DNA from: a virus
Virus record (IMG/VR): IMGVR_UViG_3300034072_000773
Coordinates: 1-50,195 of that record
DNA: 50,195 nt
Strand: one strand, 5' to 3'
Numbering within the stretch: the first letter of the stretch is position 1; each line of letters starts with the position of its first letter. Below the pieces are notes generated by a model, which was not told the DNA's origin, did not search any database, and saw only the letters and a list, made by a program, of their open reading frames with translations. Below, in pieces: positions 34,968 to 42,128 of this stretch. The translations under genes were made by a program, and so were the position numbers.

Positions 34968-35579
34968 TCAGACGACCGAATCGAGCGCCTTGGTGACGGA
35001 GAAACGCGGGAGAGCAAGTCCCGTGCCATAGGCCCACGTCGTGTCGCGGAACGATCGAACCCCATATGAGCCGATCTCGACGCCGCCGATCTCAAGGTCG
35101 AAACCCTCCTCCGTCTTCTTCTCGTCGAGGTGCGTCCCGACCGGAAGATAGAGCGACATCACTTCCTTGGCGTCCGCCATCAACCGAGCGCCCGTCGTGT
35201 AGGGCAAGGTCACGAACAACTCGATCTTCATGAACATCGGCTGATGGAACAGATCGAAATATGGCTCGAAGCGAAAGCACGGCGTGACGCCGACATAAGC
35301 ACCCTCCGGCAGATCGAGGGCGAGGAAGCCCTGCTCGGCCGAACCGACAAGATGGGAAGCCTGATGGCACGGGTAGAGTTCATCCGGGTTAGTGCCGTTG
35401 ATGACCGGGAGGCCGATCTGCATCGACGGGAACTGCTCAGGAAGCGTCGCCCGGATGTAGTCTTTCGAGACGGCCCACGGCACCTCGACATAGCGGTAGC
35501 CGCGCTTCTCATATTCGCCCAGCGCCTTGCCGAGCAGCTTGTAGTCGATCTTGGGCGACATCATTCCCTTGGGCGTCAT
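34968..35579 (-). CDS. Minimal class II aminoacyl-tRNA-synthetase-like protein
   Basis: A 203-residue protein with the core motifs of class II synthetases. Motif 2 is F-R-F-E (102-105) followed by H-Q-P-M-F-M-K-I-E (112-120), and motif 3 is G-T-G-L-A-L-P-R (185-192). G-S-A-E-Q (79-83) resembles the T-x-E loop of SerRS/ProRS, and G-G-V-E-I-G-S resembles the strand before motif 3. There is no anticodon-binding or N-terminal domain, so charging a tRNA is doubtful. Known stand-alone members of this fold include AsnA, HisZ and EpmA. The gene lies among nucleotide metabolism genes and its start overlaps the previous stop by ATGA. The fold call is fairly sure; the substrate is unknown. Confidence 0.7.
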   Translation of the reverse strand: MTPKGMMSPKIDYKLLGKALGEYEKRGYRYVEVPWAVSKDYIRATLPEQFPSMQIGLPVINGTNPDELYPCHQASHLVGSAEQGFLALDLPEGAYVGVTPCFRFEPYFDLFHQPMFMKIELFVTLPYTTGARLMADAKEVMSLYLPVGTHLDEKKTEEGFDLEIGGVEIGSYGVRSFRDTTWAYGTGLALPRFSVTKALDSVV

Positions 35580-35791
35580 GGCACCTTACCTTCCCGCAGC
35601 GGCGACCGACCGGGCTTCTTGTAATCCACGGCTTCTTCCAGCCGCTTGAGGATGTCGCCCAATTCCTGACCCAGCATCACGCGGCAGCACGAAATGTAGA
35701 CCGGGGAGAATACCCGGCCGCTGTCCGACTCTTCGCGGACATTCAGGATGTCGAAGAAGCGCGTGATGTCGGCTTTGAGTTCAGGCGTCAC
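35576..35791 (-). CDS. Hypothetical protein, GTG start
   Basis: A 71-residue protein starting with GTG at 35791, inside the end of the upstream gene (11-base overlap). It is helical, with I-T-R-F-F-D-I-L-N-V-R-E-E-S-D-S-G-R and L-G-Q-E-L-G-D-I-L-K-R-L-E-E-A. Similar short proteins sit among phage metabolism genes, but no role is known to me. It ends in the ATGA overlap with the synthetase-like gene, suggesting linked expression and possibly a partner. Confidence 0.6.
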   Translation of the reverse strand: MTPELKADITRFFDILNVREESDSGRVFSPVYISCCRVMLGQELGDILKRLEEAVDYKKPGRSPLREGKVP

Positions 35792-36089
35792 GGCGCAGAT
35801 TTCCTTTCGCGTCGAGGCGATCGTTGACCATCTTGAGCACGGCCGGCGGCGCGTTCGAAATGATCTCGGCGACCATCCGGGCGAACTCGTCGTAAGGGAT
35901 CGCGACGCCGCAATGGTTCATGCCATTCAGCGACCGGGTCAGGACCGTGATCGATCCGCCGCCATAGGCGTGACAGATCGTCACCCGATCGGGATACTGG
36001 TCATCGTGGAGCTTCTGCGGTTCATCGTCCGAACCCTCGACGACATATTCGACCGGGGCGGCGATATAATCCGTGATGAGTTCGGTCAT
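35781..36089 (-). CDS. Hypothetical protein
   Basis: A 102-residue protein linked by ATGA to the MazG-like gene upstream. It shows E-Y-V-V-E-G-S-D-D-E-P then strand blocks (V-T-I-C-H-A-Y-G-G-G-S-I-T-V-L) and an amphipathic helix (F-A-R-M-V-A-E-I-I-S). No family is recognised. The overlapping genes from 36549 to 34968 form one transcription unit. Confidence 0.6.
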   Translation of the reverse strand: MTELITDYIAAPVEYVVEGSDDEPQKLHDDQYPDRVTICHAYGGGSITVLTRSLNGMNHCGVAIPYDEFARMVAEIISNAPPAVLKMVNDRLDAKGNLRRDA

Positions 36090-36346
36090 GCTGCCGACCC
36101 TCCCCGCTCGCCGCTTTCGAATGCCCGCTTGGTGGCTTCCGACATGGCGATGAGGTCGTCGAGCGTGATGGACGGGTGATGCTTGGCGAGATAGCCCGTG
36201 ATGGCCCCGACCAGATCGGACAGTTCCATCAGCGCCATGAGGGTGATCCCTTGGTCGATCGCGTCGGCGAACTCATCCGCCTCTTCCAGAATCTTGGAGA
36301 ACTCGCCGTATTCACCCGGCTCGATCTTGGCTTTGTGATAGCCCAT
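36086..36346 (-). CDS. MazG-like nucleotide pyrophosphohydrolase (short)
   Basis: An 86-residue all-helical protein with the E-E-A-D-E-F-A-D-A-I metal-binding helix (E-E-x-x-E-like) and M-E-L-S-D-L-V-G-A-I-T. This matches the E-x-x-E / E-x-x-D arrangement of small phage MazG-like NTP pyrophosphatases. It would cleave a nucleoside triphosphate to monophosphate and pyrophosphate; the substrate cannot be told from sequence. It shares TAATG with the upstream gene. It is one of three MazG-like proteins in the window. Confidence 0.7.
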   Translation of the reverse strand: MGYHKAKIEPGEYGEFSKILEEADEFADAIDQGITLMALMELSDLVGAITGYLAKHHPSITLDDLIAMSEATKRAFESGERGGSAA

Positions 36347-36549
36347 TATTTTCTCCCCTGCTTGAGGCTCTTACGAAAAGACCGGCCCTCCACGGCGATC
36401 GCCTTGCGGCGCTGCGCCCGATTGAGGCCGGCATAGGGGTCTTCGGTATCCGGCGCGATCCCGACGCGCGGAGCAAGTTCCGCAGCAGTGAGGGGTTCGG
36501 TCTGGAGGATGCGGGCACTATAGGCCGCTAGGCTTTCTGCGAGACTCAT
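36346..36549 (-). CDS. Small basic hypothetical protein
   Basis: A 67-residue protein whose C-terminal half is basic (L-N-R-A-Q-R-R-K-A-I and R-S-F-R-K-S-L-K-Q-G-R-K) and could bind nucleic acid. The N-terminal half is an Ala-rich helix. It is the first gene after a paired regulatory site, with GGAAG three bases before the ATG. No known family is recognised. Confidence 0.6.
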   Translation of the reverse strand: MSLAESLAAYSARILQTEPLTAAELAPRVGIAPDTEDPYAGLNRAQRRKAIAVEGRSFRKSLKQGRK

Positions 36550-36557
36550 CGTCTTCC

Positions 36558-36610
36558 TTTGTCATTATGTCTTGACCCCACGTCTAGTTAAACTGTCGGT
36601 GGGGTCAAGA
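36558..36610 (-). promoter_or_regulatory. Face-to-face motif pair inside an 11-bp inverted repeat
   Basis: On the - strand ACCGACAGTTTAACTAGACG (36600 to 36581) matches 15 of 19 positions. A weaker copy (12 of 19) lies on the + strand at 36558-36577, facing it across 3 bp, and the centre is nearly palindromic (CTTGAC-N5-GTCTAG). TCTTGACCCCA (36570-36580) and TGGGGTCAAGA (36600-36610) form a perfect inverted repeat around the - strand copy. CATAAT at 36569-36564 is a plausible -10. Confidence 0.6.
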
Positions 36611-36622
36611 AAAAAGAGACGA

Positions 36623-36775
36623 TCAGCCGCCGAAAACATACTTCCAGAGGGCAGCGATCACCAGCACCCAGAAGCCGATCACGGCCAGCGGGGCGATGCA
36701 GCCGACGCCGAGGGTAAGGCCGCCGAAGATGGTGGCAAGGGCGGCACCGGTGCGGTCATGGCGGCGCATCTTCAT
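36623..36775 (-). CDS. Small membrane protein
   Basis: A 50-residue protein starting in an ATGA overlap with the upstream MazG-like gene. It has a basic N-terminus (M-K-M-R-R-H-D-R) and two hydrophobic segments, A-A-L-A-T-I-F-G-G-L-T-L-G-V and L-A-V-I-G-F-W-V-L-V-I-A-A-L-W, so it should span the membrane twice as a hairpin. It is a possible holin-like or superinfection protein, but it is far from the endolysin, so that is only a guess. It is real by coupling and topology. Confidence 0.65.
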   Translation of the reverse strand: MKMRRHDRTGAALATIFGGLTLGVGCIAPLAVIGFWVLVIAALWKYVFGG

Positions 36776-37335
36776 GCCTTGTCCGCCCGGACCTGAGCGG
36801 CCTCATTCGAGTAGGTCAGGCCGGCGTAGCGGACCGACAGCTTGGCGATGTTGCCCGACAGGCTTTCGTCTCGGGTGTAGCCGGTGTGCATACGCAGCCG
36901 GGCCATCGCGACCTCCAGCCGGGCGAGGACGGCGATGAACGCATCCTTCTCGACCGCCTTCTTGTAGATCGCGACCTTCTTGGCCAGATCGAGAAGCTGG
37001 CCGCCGATCACGGCGAGGATCGCCGCGTCGTCGAAGAGGTTGCTGGGACCGCTGTCATCGCTCATACACAGGGTGTCGTCGCGGGTGATGCCGAGGTTCT
37101 GGCGGACCTGCTCGATATAGAATTCCATATCGCCAAGCTCTTCGAGCATGTTGTCCATGTCGAGCAGTTCGTCCGTCAGTTCGGACTCCACCACCGCTTC
37201 GAGAATTTCGGTGGTCTCGCCGGCCACGCCTGTCGCGCCGTGCCAGAGATCGGCTTCCGACGCCGTCATCTGGGCGGCGATGGTTGCGCCCGGCTTCACG
37301 AGCGCGCTGACCAGTTCAGGGTGAGTGATCGTCAT
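36772..37335 (-). CDS. MazG-like nucleotide pyrophosphohydrolase (long)
   Basis: A 187-residue phage MazG-like protein. The first metal helix is G-V-A-G-E-T-T-E-I-L-E-A and the second E-E-L-G-D-M-E-F-Y-I-E-Q, followed by I-T-R-D-D. The C-terminal block R-Y-A-G-L-T-Y-S-N-E-A-A-Q-V-R-A-D-K matches the family's R-Y-x-x-G-x-x-S-x-E-A-A. It would hydrolyse a (d)NTP or an alarmone-like nucleotide, keeping the pool or signalling state favourable for phage growth. It ends in an ATGA overlap with the small membrane protein. Confidence 0.8.
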   Translation of the reverse strand: MTITHPELVSALVKPGATIAAQMTASEADLWHGATGVAGETTEILEAVVESELTDELLDMDNMLEELGDMEFYIEQVRQNLGITRDDTLCMSDDSGPSNLFDDAAILAVIGGQLLDLAKKVAIYKKAVEKDAFIAVLARLEVAMARLRMHTGYTRDESLSGNIAKLSVRYAGLTYSNEAAQVRADKA

Positions 37336-37345
37336 AGTTTCTCCA

Positions 37346-37867
37346 TTAGGCGGCGCGGGATGCGCCGCCGGTGTCGATGTCGTTGGCGACGGGCTTGCTG
37401 TCGCGGTTGGTGATCTCAGCGCCGTGGCTGGCGATGAATTCCTCGGCGAATGCCCAGCAGGCGACCTGAAAATTCATGTCGCTCAGGAGGCTGCGCATAT
37501 AGACGCCGATGATCTGGGCGGGCGTGGGGAGCGTCTTGCCGGTCAGATCGCCACCTTCGCCTTCCAGCGAAAAGCTCATCTGGCCGGTATCGGTATCGAC
37601 ATCGGTGATCGTGAGGATCGCCTTCGCCTTCTCCGTGCCGTAGTGCATGACGCCGGCTTCGGCCCCAGCAGCAAACAATTGCTTACCGCATTCCGACGCG
37701 CCCGCCAGAAAGTCCGGCGTGTTGATCAGCGTGTGCAGGTAGAAGCCGGTGAAATAAGCGGCAGTCGCCCGGCCCTCGTCGATCTGGCTCCCTTCGGCGT
37801 GGAAATCCACGCGGTAGGTGCCTTCTTCAAGGCTGTGGTCGGTTACGGTCAGCGTGATAACAGTCAT
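37346..37867 (-). CDS. Hypothetical protein
   Basis: A 173-residue protein, N-terminal half beta-rich (T-V-I-T-L-T-V-T-D-H-S) and C-terminal half helical (I-I-G-V-Y-M-R-S-L-L-S-D-M). Its 3' end carries a GGCGGCGC/GCGCCGCC hairpin (37349-37369) that includes the last codons and the stop. No family is recognised. It sits in the nucleotide-metabolism operon between the dNMP kinase and a MazG-like gene. Confidence 0.65.
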   Translation of the reverse strand: MTVITLTVTDHSLEEGTYRVDFHAEGSQIDEGRATAAYFTGFYLHTLINTPDFLAGASECGKQLFAAGAEAGVMHYGTEKAKAILTITDVDTDTGQMSFSLEGEGGDLTGKTLPTPAQIIGVYMRSLLSDMNFQVACWAFAEEFIASHGAEITNRDSKPVANDIDTGGASRAA

Positions 37868-37904
37868 TTTCGATACTCCCCTGAAACACCCTACCTGCGA
37901 CAGG

Positions 37905-38495
37905 TCACAGGTGACTAAGCAACTTGAGGAAGCGCCGATGGAACTCTTCGATGGCTTCGCGGGTTTGACCCGGCGCAGCCCTCAGATTGGTGATCTTGCG
38001 AGCGTCGGGTAGACGCTCGATAATCTCATCAATCAGAGCCTCGGAAGCGTGCTCCCCCTCGGTGGCAGTGATCCAGTCGGCGGTGATGCCAACGCATACA
38101 CCTCCGGCCTCGTCCACTGCCGTTTTTTCGTTCGGGAAACGCACGTCGGTAATGACGACCTTGTCGAAATTACCAGCGCGGCGGATCGCAGTGCCGACCC
38201 AGAGGTCGTCTGCAATCTGATCTCGGCCCCACTCGGTCCCCAAGGTCTGCATCGCATACCGAGGAGTGCGGCCCGCAAGATATGGTGTCGGGACCTCCTT
38301 GAGGTCGCCTTCCACCATTCGTTCGATCACTTCTTCCTCCACGCCCTGATAGGCGAGGAGACTCCGAATCATGTCTTTCAAGGCTCCGGCGAACTTTACG
38401 TTCTCGTAACCCACCGACAGAAGAACCTCTGCTGCCGTATCCTTTCCTGCGCCCTTCCGACCGATAAGTCCGACGAGTTGTGGTAGCGATGTCAT
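37905..38495 (-). CDS. Deoxynucleoside monophosphate kinase
   Basis: A 196-residue P-loop kinase resembling T4 gp1 and related phage dNMP kinases. The Walker A motif is G-L-I-G-R-K-G-A-G-K-D-T. F-A-G-A-L-K-D-M, R-Y-A-M-Q-T-L-G-T-E-W-G-R and D-V-R-F-P-N-E are family hallmarks. It phosphorylates dNMPs to dNDPs. The ATG at 38495, with GGAAGG upstream, is chosen over a longer frame that runs into the intergenic regulatory site. It pairs with ThyX and RNR for dNTP supply. Confidence 0.9.
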   Translation of the reverse strand: MTSLPQLVGLIGRKGAGKDTAAEVLLSVGYENVKFAGALKDMIRSLLAYQGVEEEVIERMVEGDLKEVPTPYLAGRTPRYAMQTLGTEWGRDQIADDLWVGTAIRRAGNFDKVVITDVRFPNEKTAVDEAGGVCVGITADWITATEGEHASEALIDEIIERLPDARKITNLRAAPGQTREAIEEFHRRFLKLLSHL

Positions 38496-38567
38496 TGCTT
38501 TGCCTTCCGATTTCCTACATGACAAGTGCCTGCGGCGAAATGAGTGATTTTTGCGACGAGTTGAGGA

Positions 38568-38610
38568 ACCTTCATTTTGGCTTAACAAATAGTTAAGCGA
38601 AACAATCGGC
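38568..38610 (-). promoter_or_regulatory. Face-to-face degenerate motif pair before the dNMP kinase
   Basis: The + strand copy ACCTTCATTTTGGCTTAACA (38568-38587, 14 of 19) and the - strand copy GCCGATTGTTTCGCTTAACT (38610 to 38591, 11 of 19) face each other across 3 bp. The centre is a perfect palindrome, CTTAAC-AAATA-GTTAAG. No convincing -10 is seen, so this may act as an operator, or a promoter needing an activator. Confidence 0.5.
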
Positions 38611-38635
38611 CAAATTCAAAGGTTTCAGCCAATCG

Positions 38636-39964
38636 TCAGGCGACGAGGACCAGCCGCTCGGCTGCTCGGGTGATCGCGGTGTAGAGCCACTTATCGGCGT
38701 CGTTGCGGAACGAACCCGAATCGTCGTGGACGATCACCTCATCCCATTGGGAACCCTGCGACTTGTGGCAGGTGATCGCCCAGCCGAAATCAAGCTGGTG
38801 ATCGGTGTTCCGCGAACGGAAGGCCATGTTCTTGCTGGCGGTCGCGAAGTTCTTTTCCTTCGCGATGTGCTCTTCGAACAGGCCCTGATAGGCGAACATC
38901 TTGAACGCCTTGCCGTCCTCGTCGCGGATGTCCGCGAGGAAGCGGGCAACACCCTCGTCCGCCATGCCGTGGTCGATCCCCGAAAAGACCTGCGTGCCAT
39001 TGACCAGAGGCGGATGCTCCCGGCTGTTTCGGCACATGATCAGCGGCTCACCGGCGTGCGGCAGCGTATCGAGGAAACCGCCGGCCTTGCGCATACGCTT
39101 GGTCTGCTTCCAGCGGTTCTTGTTCGTGCCGACGATCACCTGACAATCGCGCTCAAGGTCGAGCGTGTATTCGTCCTTGTTCGGCGGCACGACCAGAACG
39201 CCGTCGCCATAATCGCCCCACTCCGGCCGGCCGCCCTTGCGGACCAGCGTGGCCAGATAGATGATCGGGTTGTCGGCGGCCTGACGATGCACCTCGGTCA
39301 GGAAGGCATCAGGCGTCCCGTTCAGGAAGCCGGGGTCCTCCCCTACCGGCGGAAGCTGGCCGGGGTCGCCCATCACGAGGATCGGAATCTCGAACTCGAT
39401 CAGGTCGGTCGCCATCTGCTCACCGATCATCGAACCTTCGTCGAGGATCATCAGCTTGATGTTTTCCTTGACCAGTCGCGAGTCCGGGTTGAGCGAGAAG
39501 CGCAGATCGTTCACGTCATAGGCGCGGTCCAAATCCTTCGTCAGGATGTGGATCGTCTTCTCGGCCTCGTGCAGGTCGGCTTCATAGTCGCCGGTCGGCG
39601 GGTGAACGTCACCCGCCTTGAGCATGACGATGAAGTTCTGCAACTCCGCCAGTTCACGCTCCAGCACCTCGGCCTTCTGCATCTTGGGCTGATAGATCAG
39701 CGAGTGGATGGTGCTCGGATAGACGTTGATGCCTTGGGCACGCAGCTTCGTGCCCATGACCTTCGCGGCCTTGCCAGTCGGGGCGGCGAAAGCCACCTCG
39801 CTCGGCTCCAGTCCGAGAGCGTCGAGGATGTCGGGCAGGATCGTGGACTTACCGGTGCCGGCGAACCCGCACAGGACGAAGACGAGCCGCATGGCGGTGT
39901 CGTTCTTGAACCAGTGATTGATCTTGCGGACCGCATCCCCCTGTTGAGGAGAAAGCGAGAACAT
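38636..39964 (-). CDS. SF1B DNA helicase, RecD2/Dda-like
   Basis: A 442-residue 5'-3' helicase. Motifs in order are Walker A G-F-A-G-T-G-K-S-T (33-41), Ia A-A-P-T-G-K-A, Walker B M-I-L-D-E-G-S-M, III G-D-P-G-Q-L-P-P-V, V A-I-T-C-H-K-S-Q-G-S-Q-W-D-E-V and VI Y-T-A-I-T-R-A. The length fits Dda more than RecD. It would help start replication or move forks past bound proteins. It is the last gene of the operon beginning near 42100. Confidence 0.9.
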   Translation of the reverse strand: MFSLSPQQGDAVRKINHWFKNDTAMRLVFVLCGFAGTGKSTILPDILDALGLEPSEVAFAAPTGKAAKVMGTKLRAQGINVYPSTIHSLIYQPKMQKAEVLERELAELQNFIVMLKAGDVHPPTGDYEADLHEAEKTIHILTKDLDRAYDVNDLRFSLNPDSRLVKENIKLMILDEGSMIGEQMATDLIEFEIPILVMGDPGQLPPVGEDPGFLNGTPDAFLTEVHRQAADNPIIYLATLVRKGGRPEWGDYGDGVLVVPPNKDEYTLDLERDCQVIVGTNKNRWKQTKRMRKAGGFLDTLPHAGEPLIMCRNSREHPPLVNGTQVFSGIDHGMADEGVARFLADIRDEDGKAFKMFAYQGLFEEHIAKEKNFATASKNMAFRSRNTDHQLDFGWAITCHKSQGSQWDEVIVHDDSGSFRNDADKWLYTAITRAAERLVLVA

Positions 39965-39970
39965 GCAGGA

Positions 39971-40288
39971 TTACTCGCTGGCCTGTGCGAACGGAGTCGG
40001 AGCGGTCTTGGCCAGCGCGCCCGGCGAGCGCATTTCGAACAGAGCCAGCATCGACGACAGCAGTTCGCGGAATTCCTGCTCGGCCATCTGGAGCGTGCCA
40101 CGGCCGGCGATGCCGATGGTGTAGGTCGGGTTCGGCATCTTGTCGCCGTAGAGGACGTTGACCAGCGCGTGCTTACCGCACCATGCGCCGTTGATCAGAA
40201 CGCCGGGTTCACGCACGACCTCGCCGGACATCTGGGCGTCGGGCAGGCGGGCGAGAAATTCGAAGGGATTCTTGGCAGCTTCGGCCAT
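39971..40288 (-). CDS. Hypothetical protein
   Basis: A 105-residue protein seven bases before the helicase start, probably coupled to it. It has an N-terminal helix (A-A-K-N-P-F-E-F-L-A-R-L), a short beta region (P-T-Y-T-I-G-I-A-G-R-G) and a C-terminal helix. No family is recognised. Its place between the polyampholyte-tailed protein and the helicase suggests a replication role; that is inferred from position only. Confidence 0.65.
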   Translation of the reverse strand: MAEAAKNPFEFLARLPDAQMSGEVVREPGVLINGAWCGKHALVNVLYGDKMPNPTYTIGIAGRGTLQMAEQEFRELLSSMLALFEMRSPGALAKTAPTPFAQASE

Positions 40289-40313
40289 ATTGTTGTCTCC
40301 GGGAAATGGGCGA

Positions 40314-40547
40314 TCAGCGCGAGCCGGGCTGACGGGTAGTCAGAGCCAGCAGCGCGAGACGGAGGGGATGGTCACCGGTCACGCCGTAGGCGAGGTGACC
40401 AAAGCGGGTGTCGTCATCGATCGGATGGACACCCTTGATGGCGATCGTGTCGTCGATGCAGGTCAGCGGGGTGCCTGCCTCGATCTCAGCAAATTCCTGC
40501 GGCGTAATCAGGCACAGGACTTTGTCTTCATCCCACCATGCGCTCAC
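40314..40547 (-). CDS. Small hypothetical protein, GTG start
   Basis: A 77-residue protein beginning with GTG at 40547; AGGAGAA seven bases upstream makes this start convincing. It begins M-S-A-W-W-D-E-D-K and contains L-C-L-I-T-P-Q-E-F-A and a P-I-D-D-D-T-R-F-G-H-L segment. No family is recognised. It follows the hairpin at 40567-40590, which separates it from the upstream gene. Confidence 0.65.
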   Translation of the reverse strand: MSAWWDEDKVLCLITPQEFAEIEAGTPLTCIDDTIAIKGVHPIDDDTRFGHLAYGVTGDHPLRLALLALTTRQPGSR

Positions 40548-40566
40548 GGGCTTCTCCTTGAAGAAG

Positions 40567-40590
40567 TGGGCGTCCCCGAAGGGACGCCCA
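40567..40590 (-). terminator. Strong hairpin with UUCG loop after gene 40596-41756
   Basis: On the - strand TGGGCGTCCC-TTCG-GGGACGCCCA forms a 10-bp stem with a TTCG tetraloop, six bases after a stop codon. ACTTCTTC follows, not a proper T-run. It may be a weak terminator, an attenuator or an mRNA stabiliser. Confidence 0.55.
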
Positions 40591-40595
40591 TCAGA

Positions 40596-41756
40596 TCAGT
40601 CGAAGCGACGCAGGCGGGCGTTGGCCGGCGCAGCGCCACGACGGGCACGCGGAGCCGGCTCGTCTTCCTCGGCCGGAGCAGCAGCAGCGGCCTGACCACG
40701 GCGAGCGCGGGGAGCCGGAGCTTCCTCCTCTTCCTCGGCCGGGGCGGCAGCAGCGGCGCGACGGCCACGACCGGTGCGGGGAGCCGGAGCGGCGTCCTCG
40801 TCTTCTTCCTCAGCCGGAGCAGCAGCGGCCTGACCACGGCGAGTGCGGGGAGCCGGAGCTTCCTCCTCCTCTTCCTCTTCAACCGGGGCGGCAGCGGCAC
40901 GGCGGCTGCGAGGAGCGGGAGCCGGAGCGTCCTCTTCCTCTTCCTCGACCGGGGCGGCAGCAGCGCGGCGGCCACGGGTCGGAGCAGGAGCTTCCTCCTC
41001 CTCTTCAACCGGTGCAGCAGCGCGGCGACGCGGTGCCGGTGCCGGCTCGTCCTCTTCCTCCGGCTCGGGAGCCGGCAGGTTCTTGGGCTTGGTCTTGGCG
41101 ACCGGCTCTTCGCGGTCATCGTCGCCGAAGCCGCCAGCCAGACCTTCGACCTCGGCTGCGGTCATCCAGCCGACGATCTTGAGCACCGGCGACCACTTGA
41201 GCTTGCCGTGCTTCTTGTTCTTCGGCGCGTAGCTTTCCGCACCGAGTTCGATGACCGGAAATTCGCCCGGATGCTGCGAGAAGACGCGGCCATAGGCACC
41301 GGTCATCTTGCGAATCTGGCGGACCTGACCACCGGTCGAGGACTTCCAGAGAAGCTGCGTGCCGACCGCTTCGTCCTGATCGTCGTCGCCGTAGCTTTCG
41401 AGGATCAGCGAGAGCGAAGCGGACTCGCGCCAGCCGTCGTCATCGTCGTAGGGGCCGTGGTCGGTCAGTTCATGCTCGGCCGGCGGCTTCTGGCCGGAGG
41501 CGACGGTGACGAAGATTTCCTCTTCGACGTTGGACTCGACCCAGCAGGTCCAGCCGAAGGCCAGCGTTTCCATGTCGGCGATCGCGCGCGAGCCGACGGG
41601 CAGGTCCTCGTCGTCCTGACCGAACGACCACCGGCCGTCGTTGCCATTGAACTTGAGGTAGGAACCGCTTTCGACGCCACGGGCAGCTTCGGCCCACGGG
41701 TTTGCGCCTGCGACGGCCACGGCGTTGCTGCCGTTCTGTTGAACGAGATTGGGCAT
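40596..41756 (-). CDS. Replication-region protein with polyampholyte tail
   Basis: A 386-residue protein. Residues 1-~220 form a folded domain (N-P-W-A-E-A-A, S-Y-L-K-F-N-G-N-D-G-R-W-S-F-G, M-E-T-L-A-F-G-W) that resembles a widespread phage protein family linked to replication, possibly an ssDNA-binding type. Residues ~229-386 are about seven low-complexity units, each a run of 3-7 Glu/Asp, then A-P-A-P-R, then R-R and A-A-A-A-P. Charge therefore alternates along the tail. An acidic tail is common on ssDNA-binding proteins, but the regular basic blocks are unusual. A GCGGGTA hairpin precedes it. Confidence 0.6.
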   Translation of the reverse strand: MPNLVQQNGSNAVAVAGANPWAEAARGVESGSYLKFNGNDGRWSFGQDDEDLPVGSRAIADMETLAFGWTCWVESNVEEEIFVTVASGQKPPAEHELTDHGPYDDDDGWRESASLSLILESYGDDDQDEAVGTQLLWKSSTGGQVRQIRKMTGAYGRVFSQHPGEFPVIELGAESYAPKNKKHGKLKWSPVLKIVGWMTAAEVEGLAGGFGDDDREEPVAKTKPKNLPAPEPEEEDEPAPAPRRRAAAPVEEEEEAPAPTRGRRAAAAPVEEEEEDAPAPAPRSRRAAAAPVEEEEEEEAPAPRTRRGQAAAAPAEEEDEDAAPAPRTGRGRRAAAAAPAEEEEEAPAPRARRGQAAAAAPAEEDEPAPRARRGAAPANARLRRFD

Positions 41757-41780
41757 TCTATCTCCAGATTTTGGAAAGGT

Positions 41781-41799
41781 GCGGGTAAGCCCTACCCGC
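41781..41799 (-). terminator. Hairpin before the polyampholyte gene
   Basis: GCGGGTA-AGCCC-TACCCGC gives a perfect 7-bp stem, 14 bases beyond the TAA at 41813-41815. ACCTTTCC follows on the - strand, so it is at best a weak terminator or attenuator between the two genes. Confidence 0.4.
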
Positions 41800-41812
41800 G
41801 AGGGTGTGCCGA

Positions 41813-42100
41813 TTAGGCGGTCGGCAGCGCCTGCTTGATGGAGGCGACAATCTTGGCGCTCTTCATCTCTTCGGCGATCTGGTCCTCGAACTCAGCGATC
41901 GTCTCATCGGCTTCGCGCTAGATGCGCTCCGCTTCGAGATCGGCCGTGGTGCGGGTCTTTTCCTGCTCGACGCGGATGGCTTTCACCTTGGCGTCGTGCG
42001 CTTCGAGCATGTCGTCGAGCTTGGTGCTCAGTCCCGAAATGAACGAGACGAGCGAGTCTGAACTCCGCGCCACAAGGCGGAGCAGCAGGTTCTGAATCAT
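41813..42100 (-). CDS. Helical protein gene interrupted by an in-frame TAG
   Basis: The frame runs from ATG 42100 to TAG at 41918-41920 (60 residues), then stays open for 34 more codons to TAA at 41813-41815. Both parts look like one amphipathic helix: ...T-T-A-D-L-E-A-E-R-I, TAG, R-E-A-D-E-T-I-A-E-F-E-D-Q-I. A longer ATG at 42136 would lie upstream of the predicted transcription start, so 42100 is preferred; GGAAGAG is 9 bases upstream. The interruption could be read-through, suppression or a nonsense mutation of CAG. Function is unknown; a coiled coil is likely. Confidence 0.6.
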
Positions 42101-42128
42101 GTGGGAGGTCTCTTCCGTGGTCTGTGTG

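Noticed and set aside
34954-34973. A further + strand TTGACA near the end of the synthetase-like gene
   Set aside because: GCTTGACA at 34960 lacks the ACCGACATT half of the motif and no + strand gene follows.
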